From Clostridiales bacterium UBA1390 (GTDB taxonomy: Bacteria; Bacillota; Clostridia; Lachnospirales; Bianqueaceae): a DNA stretch of 64,000 nt. The first letter of the stretch is position 1; each line of letters starts with the position of its first letter. The position numbers and the translations under genes are program-made. The stretch is taken from contig DBQQ01000052.1 of assembly GCA_002305315.1 (NCBI GenBank), forward strand, positions 40,332 through 104,331. The letters are read 5' to 3'. This document shows positions 18,763-26,712 of this stretch, one piece after another. The notes beneath the pieces were generated by a model that saw only the letters and a list, made by a program, of their open reading frames with translations, was not told the DNA's origin and did not search any database.

Positions 18763-18791
18763 ATAGTATCACAACTGATATCATGAAGCAA
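18763..18791 (-). promoter_or_regulatory. Possible promoter of the sugar importer operon
   Basis: On the minus strand TTGCTT (18786-18791) and TACTAT (18763-18768) are 17 bp apart, upstream of the ATPase gene. Moderate match. Confidence 0.45.
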
Positions 18792-18832
18792 CAAAAAAAT
18801 GCAGGCGGGGAGCGCCAATTTGCAATAGGGGC

Positions 18833-18862
18833 TTGTGTGACGAGCCTAATATATAGTATAAT
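18833..18862 (+). promoter_or_regulatory. Possible promoter of the degV-like gene
   Basis: TTGTGT (18833-18838) and a perfect TATAAT (18857-18862) are 18 bp apart. A small GGAGG/CCTCC hairpin (18871-18885) lies in the leader. Confidence 0.5.
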
Positions 18863-18912
18863 ACCCTGCAGGAGGCAGCGCCTCCCATCCTAGTATTTAA
18901 GGGGAGAATAGC

Positions 18913-19785
18913 ATGAGAACATATCAGATCGTTACAGATACCAACTCGGATCTGCCGCAGAGCTATGTGAAGGAGCATGGTCTCGTGGAGGTGCCGCAGT
19001 ACTATTCGATCGGAGATGAGATTTATGAAGGATCCGCAGGGCCTTCTCCGTCGGAATTCTATCGCCTGATGCGGGAAGGCAGCATGCCGAAGAGTCAGGC
19101 GGTCAATCCTGCCGTTGTGGAGAAGACATTTCGAGAGATTCTGGATGCGGGGAAGGACATCCTCTATATCAGCTTTTCGTCCGCGCTCAGTGGAAGCTGC
19201 GACATCGTGCGGATGGTGGCCAAGCAGCTGGTCGAAGAGGAGTATCCGGATGCGGTGATCGAGGTGATAGACAGCCTGTGCGTATCCTTGGGTGAGGGCC
19301 TGCTGGTCAATAAAGCGCTGGCGATGCAGGCGCAGGGAAAGACCTTGGCGGAAGTCCGAGACTGGCTGGTGGAGAACGCCGTTCATGTCTGCGTGAAGTT
19401 TACGGTGGATGACCTGTTTCATCTGCAGCGGGGTGGCCGTGTATCCAAGGCAACGGCTGTGGTGGGTAGTGTGCTCAACCTGAAACCGGTATTGAAGCTG
19501 ACGCCGGAGGGGAAGCTGGAGGCGGCCGGTACGGTGCGGGGGCGTAAGAAATCCCTGACGGCCCTGGTCGATTACATGGCAGAAAAGATGCCGGGGTATG
19601 AGGCGCTCAACGATATGGTGGCTATTGTGCATGGCGATTGTCTGGAGGATGCACAGTTTGTGGCTAAGCAGGTGACGGAGCGTTTTGGCATCGAAAACAT
19701 TATGATTGGAGATGTGAATCCCAGTATTGGCGTCCATTCCGGACCCGGCGCCCTGGGGCTTCTGTTCTTTGGAAAAGAGCGCTGA
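18913..19785 (+). CDS. DegV family fatty-acid-binding protein
   Basis: 290 residues, the usual DegV length. Family hallmarks are visible: the N-terminal IVTDTNSDLP, the SQAVNP segment, ISFSSALSGSC around the ligand site, the LQRGGRVSK motif, and GVHSGPGALGLLFF near the C-terminus. DegV proteins such as FakB bind a fatty acid and present it to the FakA kinase for phospholipid synthesis. FakA is not in this window. The gene stands alone, with AGGGGAGA before the ATG and a strong terminator after it. Confidence 0.93.
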   Translation: MRTYQIVTDTNSDLPQSYVKEHGLVEVPQYYSIGDEIYEGSAGPSPSEFYRLMREGSMPKSQAVNPAVVEKTFREILDAGKDILYISFSSALSGSCDIVRMVAKQLVEEEYPDAVIEVIDSLCVSLGEGLLVNKALAMQAQGKTLAEVRDWLVENAVHVCVKFTVDDLFHLQRGGRVSKATAVVGSVLNLKPVLKLTPEGKLEAAGTVRGRKKSLTALVDYMAEKMPGYEALNDMVAIVHGDCLEDAQFVAKQVTERFGIENIMIGDVNPSIGVHSGPGALGLLFFGKER

Positions 19786-19797
19786 TGGCAAAAGAAG

Positions 19798-19849
19798 GGG
19801 AGCGTTGCGAAATGATGAGCGATTCATCGGTGAGCAACGCTCCCTTTTT
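19798..19849 (+). terminator. Terminator of the degV-like gene
   Basis: GGGAGCGTTGC (19798-19808) pairs with GCAACGCTCCC (19834-19844), followed by five T. Confidence 0.88.
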
Positions 19850-19912
19850 CATTTGCATAGAGAGGGAATTTAAAATTCCGCTAATATTTTTGAATAATTT
19901 TTGAACAAACTA

Positions 19913-19941
19913 TTGACAAGCAGAAAAGAAAAGGGTATACT
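19913..19941 (+). promoter_or_regulatory. Consensus promoter of the small unit at 20 kb
   Basis: TTGACA (19913-19918), a 17-bp spacer, and TATACT (19936-19941). It is one of the best promoter matches in the window and drives a transcript ending at the terminator at 20,367. Confidence 0.75.
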
Positions 19942-19994
19942 GAACTTAGAGAATATCCTATAGGATCCAACCTGAGAAAGAGAGGTATAGACCC

Positions 19995-20036
19995 ATGGAC
20001 AAGATGGAAGAAAGGCGTACGAAGACCGTATTTTGA
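19995..20036 (+). CDS. Possible 13-residue leader peptide
   Basis: ATG 19995 opens a frame for MDKMEERRTKTVF and a TGA. GAGAGG lies about 9 nt upstream. The peptide is short and charged. It could be a leader peptide or a chance frame within a structured RNA. Confidence 0.25.
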   Translation: MDKMEERRTKTVF

Positions 20037-20076
20037 GCGTGGTAAGGCAAGACGATTTTTGGGGGAAGAGATATCT

Positions 20077-20178
20077 GTGTCTATGAGACGGGTGGCCGCC
20101 CTGCCCTTGAAAATGTGTGTTGCAAAACAAGAGGACAATGAAAATTCAATATATAACCGGAACGGGGATCTACTTTGA
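20077..20178 (+). CDS. Possible 33-residue small protein
   Basis: GTG 20077 (or ATG 20083) with GGGGGAAGAG upstream opens a frame that includes ALPLKMCVAKQEDNEN and ends at TGA 20178. It overlaps the 64-residue frame that follows in another phase, so at most one of the two is likely to be the main product. No known family is recognised. Confidence 0.25.
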   Translation: MSMRRVAALPLKMCVAKQEDNENSIYNRNGDLL

Positions 20179-20332
20179 CGCGAACACCTATGCGACAACG
20201 GCGAATACGAGGGTGCGTCTTCAGGATCCACATTATGCAGATGAATATAATGGAGATCATACGGTTACGATGAATGAGTTGATTAAGGCGCTGTCTGAGA
20301 TCAGCTATCATAATCTGGTCTATTGTAATTAA
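20138..20332 (+). CDS. Small protein of unknown function (64 residues)
   Basis: ATG 20138 is preceded by AAGAGGA at very short spacing, so initiation may be weak; the frame also extends to 20117. The product begins MKIQYITGTGIYFDANTYAT and has a C-terminal helix-like part (TMNELIKALSEI) ending VYCN. There is no signal peptide or membrane helix, and the family is not recognised. It lies in a transcript with its own consensus promoter and terminator, with about 190 nt of leader. The alternative is that the transcript works as an RNA. Confidence 0.45.
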   Translation: MKIQYITGTGIYFDANTYATTANTRVRLQDPHYADEYNGDHTVTMNELIKALSEISYHNLVYCN

Positions 20333-20338
20333 GGATTT

Positions 20339-20367
20339 GGTGGGGAATGTGGATTCCTCACCGTTTT
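20339..20367 (+). terminator. Terminator of the small unit at 20 kb
   Basis: GGTGGGGAAT (20339-20348) pairs with ATTCCTCACC (20353-20362) with one G-T pair, followed by TTTT. Confidence 0.8.
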
Positions 20368-20434
20368 ATACAATTGTTCAGCCTGGGGATAGAAAGTGGT
20401 TATTATCCCACATGGTGGGGATAGGGGGGATACT

Positions 20435-21658
20435 ATGAAAAAAGCGATATCATTGAGTCTTGCGCTGTTTATGATGGTTATGACTGGTTGTGAGACGCCG
20501 GAACAGCCGAATAGCCAGGTGTCCGAGCCTTCTTCCGTTGTGGAGGAGAGCAGCGCGCCGGCGGAGGAAGTAAAAAGCCTGTGGGTGCTTCGAGAAGGGG
20601 GGGTTCCGAGAAAACCCCATACGCCGGATCGGGAAGAAGTCGAGCGAGATCGAAAGGCGGCGTCGGACTGGCTGTGGGAGAGAAGGAATGACAATCCGGC
20701 TTCCGATTTTGACGCGTCGATCCTGACTGACGTGGAAATCATAACGGAAGAGGTTCCCGCGGCGCAAGCCTCAGATGCCTATTGCAGAGGCGACTGGCTG
20801 ATCATGGAGGGCAGAGGCGATGAGAGACGGATGATAGCATATAAAAGGGAAGATGACGGGCTTCGGTTCATGTTCGAACAGAAGGCACAAAATGAAAACT
20901 TTATTCAAGATGTCATGCTGACAGAGTCCTATCTGTTCTGGAGCGAGCATACTCCCAAGGGAACCGGATGGAGTCTCTACTATGTGTCTCTGAGCGAGCC
21001 GGAGACGCTCCATGTGATCCTAGACTCCACGGAGAATTCGGCGGTGGAAATAGAGCCCCGTGTGTTTGCCATGCAGGATCAGTTGATCGTGGAGCTGGAT
21101 TATAAGGGGCAGGAGTACGGAACGATCTGTGGATACGATCCCCGGACAGACACGTGGACGACGCTCTTCCAGGTGGGAAGGCTGGACCTTCGGCTTCGCG
21201 GAAGGGGCGATGAGGTGTATGGGGCCGATTACGACGGCAAGCAGTGGTACGCGCTGCGCTATAACCTGAAGACGAAAGAGATCTATGAGATGCCTCTGGA
21301 TTTCAAATATGATACGGAAGAACCAACGACGGTGGACCTTGTCGGAGAATGGGTAGTTTATCGCTCCAGCTGTCTTATAAAATACGCGAAGAATAATAGG
21401 ACAGGGGAATTACGTATATTGCCGGATGCGTTTTCATTTAGTGGACTGGGTGATCGATATGTGGTGTATACTTTAAGTTCAGGAGAGGGAAATGTATACC
21501 TATATGATTTTGAACAGGATCAAAGCTTCAAAATCGATATCGGGAAAGAGGAGTGCAGTGGCTTTCTGTTCGGAAGCGGAGAGATGGGTATAGCGTTGCC
21601 CTGTGATAGGGAGAGTGAAGAAGGCACGCAGACGGTCATCCATATTCGGGAGAAGTAG
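20435..21658 (+). CDS. Secreted lipoprotein, propeller-like, unknown function
   Basis: 407 residues from ATG 20435, chosen over the longer frame because GGGGGGATACT precedes it and a signal peptide begins there. The lipobox is VMTGC, followed by a Ser/Glu/Pro-rich linker. The rest has repeated strand-rich blocks with aromatic and acidic motifs (GDWLIMEG, SYLFWSEH, YGTICGYDPRTDTW, VVYTLSSGEGNVYLYDF). This resembles a beta-propeller of DUF5050/TolB-like type. No catalytic residues are seen. A role in binding or sensing at the cell surface is inference. Confidence 0.72.
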   Translation: MKKAISLSLALFMMVMTGCETPEQPNSQVSEPSSVVEESSAPAEEVKSLWVLREGGVPRKPHTPDREEVERDRKAASDWLWERRNDNPASDFDASILTDVEIITEEVPAAQASDAYCRGDWLIMEGRGDERRMIAYKREDDGLRFMFEQKAQNENFIQDVMLTESYLFWSEHTPKGTGWSLYYVSLSEPETLHVILDSTENSAVEIEPRVFAMQDQLIVELDYKGQEYGTICGYDPRTDTWTTLFQVGRLDLRLRGRGDEVYGADYDGKQWYALRYNLKTKEIYEMPLDFKYDTEEPTTVDLVGEWVVYRSSCLIKYAKNNRTGELRILPDAFSFSGLGDRYVVYTLSSGEGNVYLYDFEQDQSFKIDIGKEECSGFLFGSGEMGIALPCDRESEEGTQTVIHIREK

Positions 21659-21664
21659 ACAAAA

Positions 21665-21704
21665 AATCCAGGATGTACTCCTATGTGGAGAAGATCCTGG
21701 ATTT
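21665..21704 (+). terminator. Hairpin after the propeller-like lipoprotein
   Basis: ATCCAGGAT (21666-21674) pairs with ATCCTGGAT (21694-21702 on the right arm). The T-run after it is short, so termination may be weak; a second stem follows at 21,721. Confidence 0.55.
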
Positions 21705-21720
21705 GTGAGTGAGCATAGGT

Positions 21721-21769
21721 GGAGCGCCGCTTCATCATCGGTTTTCAGGATGAGGCGGCGCTCCCTTTT
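21721..21769. terminator. Terminator between convergent genes
   Basis: GGAGCGCCGC (21721-21730) pairs with GCGGCGCTCC (21755-21764), then five T. Strong for the plus strand; it also lies right after the minus-strand DUF47 gene. Confidence 0.8.
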
Positions 21770-21772
21770 TAA

Positions 21773-22420
21773 TTAGGTGTTCTTTGTGATCGTGCTGTCG
21801 ATGATGTCGGCGGTATTCTCGCAGGCATCCAGCGCGTTTTCCATGGCGTCAAAGATGACAGTCCAAGCCAGGAGAGCATGCGGCGAAACCGTATCCGTAA
21901 ACAGGCGGCGGATGGAATCGGTATGGAGCTTGTCTCCCTTATTTTCCAGCGTATTGATCTCGATGATATACTGCTGGATCTTTTTGGATTTCTTGAAGTC
22001 GGCAAATTCCTGCAGCAGCTTATAGAAAACGGCGCAGGTGTCCATGATCAGCTGGGCAAATTCCAGGGCTTCGGAACGCATTTCATCGATGTTGAACATA
22101 TAGATCTTGCGGATGATATCCTCCACGGTGTCTACCACGTTATCCAACTCCTGGGACAGTGTGGAGATATCTTCGCGTTCGATAGGCGGCATGAATTCTC
22201 GGGCTAGTTGTTTATTTAATTCATGTCTTCTTTCGTCGGCGGCATGCTCCAACTTGTGCATCTCTTCTACATAGGTGTTGATCTTCTCGACTTGGAACGA
22301 GGTGATGGCACGGTGCAGATACTCAGCGGAATCGCTGGCAAGTTTCCCCACCTGGCAGAAGGAATCGAAATAGTCATAATCTTGTTTGTGTCTCATGAAA
22401 CTCATAGCTATTCTCCTCAC
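21773..22420 (-). CDS. DUF47/PhoU-like partner of the Pit transporter
   Basis: 215 residues, almost entirely helical. It has the DUF47 pattern: the start HKQDYDYFDSFCQ, a central EMHKLEHAADERRHELNKQL, ISTLSQELDNVVDTVEDI, and a late ENKGDKLHTD with acidic and His residues. These proteins are distant PhoU relatives found directly beside Pit-type transporters and thought to regulate phosphate uptake. The gene begins 3 bp after the end of the transporter gene, so they are co-transcribed. Confidence 0.9.
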   Translation of the reverse strand: MRRIAMSFMRHKQDYDYFDSFCQVGKLASDSAEYLHRAITSFQVEKINTYVEEMHKLEHAADERRHELNKQLAREFMPPIEREDISTLSQELDNVVDTVEDIIRKIYMFNIDEMRSEALEFAQLIMDTCAVFYKLLQEFADFKKSKKIQQYIIEINTLENKGDKLHTDSIRRLFTDTVSPHALLAWTVIFDAMENALDACENTADIIDSTITKNT

Positions 22421-22423
22421 GTT

Positions 22424-23476
22424 TTAGAATATGTACATAAAGACCTTGGCAACGATGAAGCCCAGAAGACCACAGCCCGGGAACGTAAAGATCCAGGCCA
22501 GGGCCATTTCTTTCACGATCTTCCAATTGACGGCGGACAGCCGCTTGGAAGCGCCCACACCCATGATGGAAGTGGTCTTTGTGTGGGTCGTGCTGACAGG
22601 GATACCCGTGAGGGAGGACAAAAGCAGACATCCTGCTGCGCCCAGATCCGCAGCGAATCCCTGGTAGGGATCGAGATGCACCATGTCCAGCCCAACGGAC
22701 TTGATGATACGGTATCCTCCGATGGAAGTACCAAAGGCCATAACGACGGAACACAATACCATCAGCCAAATCGGAATCACGAACTGATTGGTCTGACTGT
22801 CTCCATTTACGAGAAAGATACCCAGCAGGAATACGCTCATAAACTTCTGCCCGTCCTGAGCGCCATGCATGAAGGCCATCGCCGCGCCGGCAGCTACCTG
22901 CGCCTTCTTAAACTTGGGATTGGCCTTGCGGCGATCCACACCATGGAAAAGGAACTCGATGATCCGCGTGCAGAGGAAGCCGAAGGAAAAGCCCAGGAAA
23001 GTGGAGAGAACCAAACCATAAATGACTTTGATCCATTCGGAGGGATTAATGCCGCTCAGGTTGCCGTGCAGTGCGATCGCCGCACCGGAAAGACCCGCGA
23101 TCAGCGCGTGGCTTTCACTGGTAGGAATCCCAAACTTCCATGCGACGGTGGCCCAGAGCACGATGGCAAAGAGGGCGGCGCACAGGGCAATCGTAGCGTC
23201 TCCGGTATTGGTACCAAAGTCCACCATGTTGTAGATCGTCATGGCCACATTGGAGTTGATCATGGTCATGACCAGCACGCCCAGGAAGTTGAACACAGCG
23301 GCCATCAGGATGGCGCTGGATGCTTTCATGGCCCGAGTGGATACACATGTGGCAATCGCGTTAGGAGCATCGGTCCAGCCATTGACCAGGATGACACCCA
23401 GAGTCAATACGACCGTGATCATCAGAAGTGGATTGCCTGCCAACTGTTGTAAGAAATCCATAAATTCTACTGTCAA
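22424..23476 (-). CDS. Inorganic phosphate transporter, Pit family
   Basis: 350 residues with about ten membrane helices. The two duplicated signature regions of the PiT family are present: GWTDAPNAIATCVSTRAM near the N-terminus and IPVSTTHTKTTSIMGVGASK near the C-terminus. It couples phosphate entry to an ion gradient. The start is read as TTG 23476 because AGGTGATATGAT lies just upstream; ATG 23461 is possible. First gene of a two-gene operon with the DUF47 regulator. Confidence 0.92.
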   Translation of the reverse strand: MTVEFMDFLQQLAGNPLLMITVVLTLGVILVNGWTDAPNAIATCVSTRAMKASSAILMAAVFNFLGVLVMTMINSNVAMTIYNMVDFGTNTGDATIALCAALFAIVLWATVAWKFGIPTSESHALIAGLSGAAIALHGNLSGINPSEWIKVIYGLVLSTFLGFSFGFLCTRIIEFLFHGVDRRKANPKFKKAQVAAGAAMAFMHGAQDGQKFMSVFLLGIFLVNGDSQTNQFVIPIWLMVLCSVVMAFGTSIGGYRIIKSVGLDMVHLDPYQGFAADLGAAGCLLLSSLTGIPVSTTHTKTTSIMGVGASKRLSAVNWKIVKEMALAWIFTFPGCGLLGFIVAKVFMYIF

Positions 23477-23536
23477 ATCATATCACCTACAGGTTCAGAG
23501 TATGTATGCAGGAGGGCAGTCTCCGCACATACCTCT

Positions 23537-23565
23537 ATTATAACGGAAAAAGCCTCTCGTGTAAA
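23537..23565 (-). promoter_or_regulatory. Promoter of the pit-DUF47 operon
   Basis: On the minus strand TTTACA (23560-23565) and TATAAT (23537-23542) are 17 bp apart. No clear PHO-type direct repeats were seen next to it. Confidence 0.7.
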
Positions 23566-23631
23566 GAATCTGTTAAAAAATTATAATCCGTGTTAGAAAA
23601 ATGAGAAAATCGTGTAAAGGAAAAAGAAGCC

Positions 23632-23660
23632 TTGACTTTTGACGGAGGGGTGTTTATAAT
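23632..23660 (+). promoter_or_regulatory. Promoter of the thrS T-box transcript
   Basis: TTGACT (23632-23637), a 17-bp spacer, and TATAAT (23655-23660), just upstream of the T-box leader. Confidence 0.8.
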
Positions 23661-23662
23661 GG

Positions 23663-23955
23663 AAGTGTTCTTGAATAAGGAATAATGCGTTGATGAGGAG
23701 AGTAATACGCCAGTCTCCGGTCCAGAGAGAAGTGTCACAGGCTGTAAGCACTTCCGAAGAGGTCGTATGAAAACCACCTCAGAGCGGCCCCAATACGGCC
23801 CGGTGATTCCGTTATCATCGTAGGAATGAAGATGGTTTTCCATGGAAAACAAGCAGGGTGGAACCGCGGGCATACTCCCGTCCCTGTATGGAGTGTTTCC
23901 GTGTGGGCATTGATTTCGAGATAGAGAGACATTCCGGCGGAATGTCTTTTTTGTT
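23663..23955 (+). ncRNA. T-box riboswitch of thrS
   Basis: Stem I is closed by GGAAGTG (from 23661) and CACTTCC (about 23748-23754), with AGAGAGAAG inside. Two ACC triplets at 23773-23778 are candidate threonine specifiers, but the specifier was not assigned with certainty. The conserved T-box AGGGTGGAACCGCGGG is at 23855-23870. An intrinsic terminator follows: AGACATTCCG (23927-23936) with CGGAATGTCT (23938-23947) and a T-run. In the known mechanism uncharged tRNA-Thr pairs with specifier and T-box and favours the antiterminator, raising ThrS when threonine is short. Confidence 0.93.
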
Positions 23956-23999
23956 TCCGGCAGAGCGGCACGGAAAAAACGAATGAAAGGAAGAGGAAG

Positions 24000-25922
24000 A
24001 TGAAGATCACACTGAAAGATGGCTCCTGTAAGGAGTATCAGGATCCCAAGAGCGTGTACGAGATCGCGCTGGACATCAGCGAGGGCTTGGCTCGGATGGC
24101 AACGGCAGGGGAGATGGATGGAGAGGTTGTGGATCTGCGGACTGTAGTCGATCATGACTGTGAGCTGAATATCCTGACGTTTAACGACGAAAAGGGCAAG
24201 GGCGCATTTCGTCATACAGCATCGCACATCATGGCGCAGGCCATTAAGAGGCTCTATCCGGAGACTAAGCTTGCGATCGGCCCTTCCATCGCAGAGGGTT
24301 TCTACTATGATGTGGACCGGGAGACTCCGTTCACAGCAGAAGATCTGGAGAAGATCGAGGATGAAATGAAGAAGATCGTTAAAGAAAACCTCGAGATCAA
24401 GCGTTATACGATGCCGAGGGATGAAGCGATCGCGTATTTCCAGGATAAGGAAGAGCCTTATAAAGTAGAATTGATCGAAGATCTGCCGGAAGGCGAGGAG
24501 ATTAGTTTTTATTCGCAGGGCGAGTTTACCGATCTGTGTGCGGGCCCCCATCTGATGACGACGAAGCCCGTTAAGGCCTTCAAGCTGACGAGCCTCGCGG
24601 GCGCCTACTGGCGTGGGGATGAGCATAACAAGATGCTGCAAAGAATCTATGGAACAGCGTTTTCGAAAAAGGCGGAGCTTGATGAGTATCTGGCCAGAAT
24701 CGAAGAGGCCAAGAAACGCGACCACAGGAAACTGGGCCGGGAACAGGGCCTGTTCATGATGCGTGAGGAGGGCCCGGGATTTCCGTTCTTCCTGCCTAAC
24801 GGAATGGTGCTGAAAAACACGCTGCTGGACTACTGGCGGACGATTCATCGCCGTGCCGGTTATGTAGAAATCAGCACGCCCATCATCCTGAGCCGCAAGC
24901 TGTGGGAAACCTCGGGACATTGGGATCATTATAAAGAAAACATGTATACTACGGTGATTGACGAGGCGGATTACGCGATTAAGCCGATGAACTGCCCGGG
25001 CGGAATTCTGGTATATCAGTCGGAACCTCGTTCGTATCGGGATCTGCCGATTCGGATGGGGGAACTGGGAATTGTACACCGCCACGAAAAGTCTGGCCAG
25101 CTGCATGGTCTCATGCGGGTACGTTGCTTTACGCAGGATGATGCCCATATCTTCATGACGCCGGATCAGATCAAGGATGAGATCAAGGGTGTGGTACAGC
25201 TGATCGACGAGGTCTATAGCCTTTTTGGATTCAAGTATCATGTGGAACTTTCTACGCGTCCAGATAACAGCATGGGCAGCGATGAGGACTGGGAGATGGC
25301 TACAGATGCGCTGCGAAGCGCCTTGGACGACATGGGCTTGCCGTATGTGATCAACGAAGGCGATGGCGCTTTCTATGGACCGAAGATTGATTTCCATCTG
25401 GAAGATTCTATCGGAAGAACCTGGCAGTGCGGTACGATTCAGTTGGACTTCCAGTTGCCGCTGCGGTTTGAACTGGAGTATACGGGCGCAGATGGCGAGA
25501 AACATCGTCCGATCATGATCCACCGCGTGGTATTTGGTTCCATCGAGCGTTTCATCGGCATTTTGATTGAACATTTCGCAGGAGCATTCCCTACCTGGCT
25601 GGCGCCTGTACAGGTGAAAGTACTGCCGATCTCGGATAAGTATCTCGAATACGGTATGCAGGTACTCGAAGAACTGCGTGCGGCCGGCATCCGTGCCGAG
25701 ATCGACATGCACGCGGAGAAGATCGGCTATAAGATTCGCCAGAGCCGTCTGGAGAAGGTGCCTTACATGCTGATCGTCGGCCAGAAGGAGGAAGAGGATC
25801 ATAAGGTGTCCATGCGCAGCCGTTATGACGGAGACGCAGGCAGCATGGATCTTTCCGCCTTCATCGAGCAGGTGCGCGAAGAGATCCGAACAAAAGAGAT
25901 TCGTAAGGCAAAAGAAGAATAA
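24000..25922 (+). CDS. thrS: Threonyl-tRNA synthetase
   Basis: 640 residues, the normal length. Domain order: TGS domain (about 1-62), editing N2 domain with the HTASHIMAQA motif (about 75-85), class II catalytic core, and an anticodon-binding domain (about 540-640). Zinc and active-site elements are visible: MNCPGG, RHEKSGQLHG, VRCFTQDDAHIF (motif 2 region) and IHRVVFGSIERF (motif 3). It charges tRNA-Thr and is controlled by the T-box leader immediately upstream. GGAAGAGGAAG precedes the ATG. Monocistronic. Confidence 0.97.
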   Translation: MKITLKDGSCKEYQDPKSVYEIALDISEGLARMATAGEMDGEVVDLRTVVDHDCELNILTFNDEKGKGAFRHTASHIMAQAIKRLYPETKLAIGPSIAEGFYYDVDRETPFTAEDLEKIEDEMKKIVKENLEIKRYTMPRDEAIAYFQDKEEPYKVELIEDLPEGEEISFYSQGEFTDLCAGPHLMTTKPVKAFKLTSLAGAYWRGDEHNKMLQRIYGTAFSKKAELDEYLARIEEAKKRDHRKLGREQGLFMMREEGPGFPFFLPNGMVLKNTLLDYWRTIHRRAGYVEISTPIILSRKLWETSGHWDHYKENMYTTVIDEADYAIKPMNCPGGILVYQSEPRSYRDLPIRMGELGIVHRHEKSGQLHGLMRVRCFTQDDAHIFMTPDQIKDEIKGVVQLIDEVYSLFGFKYHVELSTRPDNSMGSDEDWEMATDALRSALDDMGLPYVINEGDGAFYGPKIDFHLEDSIGRTWQCGTIQLDFQLPLRFELEYTGADGEKHRPIMIHRVVFGSIERFIGILIEHFAGAFPTWLAPVQVKVLPISDKYLEYGMQVLEELRAAGIRAEIDMHAEKIGYKIRQSRLEKVPYMLIVGQKEEEDHKVSMRSRYDGDAGSMDLSAFIEQVREEIRTKEIRKAKEE

Positions 25923-25934
25923 GCATAAGCAAAG

Positions 25935-25958
25935 GGGACGTCGAAAGCGGCGTCCCCT
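25935..25958 (+). terminator. Hairpin after thrS
   Basis: GGGGACG (25935-25941) pairs with CGTCCCC (25952-25958). The following bases are A-rich rather than T-rich, so terminator strength is uncertain. Confidence 0.55.
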
Positions 25959-25992
25959 AAAATATATAAAGAAAATATGCAATCCCGCGTAT

Positions 25993-26661
25993 GCGTATAA
26001 TTTGTGGGGAAGTTTCGATTTATACGCACTTCGAGGAGGTTGTCTTTGCTGATCTCATATTTGCGTATAAACTTAGGGAGCTTCTATTTTCACGACGCTG
26101 AAAATGGGAAAATATTACAGATTTATACGCGTTCTGGGGATTTGCTAGCCGTCGATCTCACGAATGCGTATAAATTTGAGAGAATTAGTTCTTGTTGGAA
26201 CTGAATTGTACGCAGATCAGAAGGGGTGCTCCGCGGAATCGCGAGGATGCGTATAATTTTGAGAATATTTGTTCTCTTTAGAACTGATTTATACGCAGAT
26301 CTGAAGGGGTGCTCCGCAGAATCGCAAGGATGCGTATAATTTCATTCCTTTTAAAATTGATTGTACGCAGTTTCACGAAAAGGCGTTACAGAGTCGCTGA
26401 ATTGCGTATAATTGGGGAGATATTAGTTCTTTTTGAAATGGATTTATACGCAGATCTGGAAGGGGACTTCGCAGAATCGCGAGGATGCGTATAATTCCGT
26501 TCCTTTTAGAATTGATTATACACAGATCCGCGAAAAGGTGCTCCAGAATCCCATCTTTGCGTATAAAGTAGAGGGTGTCTCTGTCCCCCACATCACATTT
26601 TATACGCAACGAAAAGACTCCATTTTCCCATCTGCGTACAAAATAGAATGTTTGTACGCAA
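25993..26661. repeat. Array B of palindromic GCGTATAA repeats
   Basis: Units begin with GCGTATAA (last: GCGTACAA) at about 25993, 26063, 26166, 26249, 26332, 26404, 26487, 26559 and 26634. Spacing alternates mainly between 72 and 83 bp, with 70, 75 and 103 bp exceptions. Each unit has a right arm TTATACGC or TTGTACGC. The loop holds GTTCNTTTTNGAA in most copies. The linker ends in GAATCGCGAGGAT, closely matching the linker end GAATCGCGGGATA of array A at 1-718. Copies are more diverged here than in array A. The array lies between thrS and the nuclease-like gene, with only about 50 bp to the latter. No real open frame is supported inside. Confidence 0.92.
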
Positions 26662-26684
26662 AATACCTCATTTTCAGGCACGAC

Positions 26685-26712
26685 AAAAAGGCGTCCGACG
26701 TGGCGCCTTTTT
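26685..26712 (-). terminator. Terminator of the nuclease-like gene
   Basis: AAAAAGGCG (26685-26693) pairs with CGCCTTTTT (26704-26712). It overlaps the stop codon of the minus-strand gene and separates it from repeat array B. Confidence 0.75.

Noticed and set aside
23538..25982. 814-codon minus-strand ORF opposite thrS
   Set aside because: It is the antisense of thrS and its T-box leader; long antisense frames are common with this codon usage.
25993..26661. CRISPR array
   Set aside because: Units have palindromic arms and related, not unique, linkers; spacing varies and no cas genes are present.
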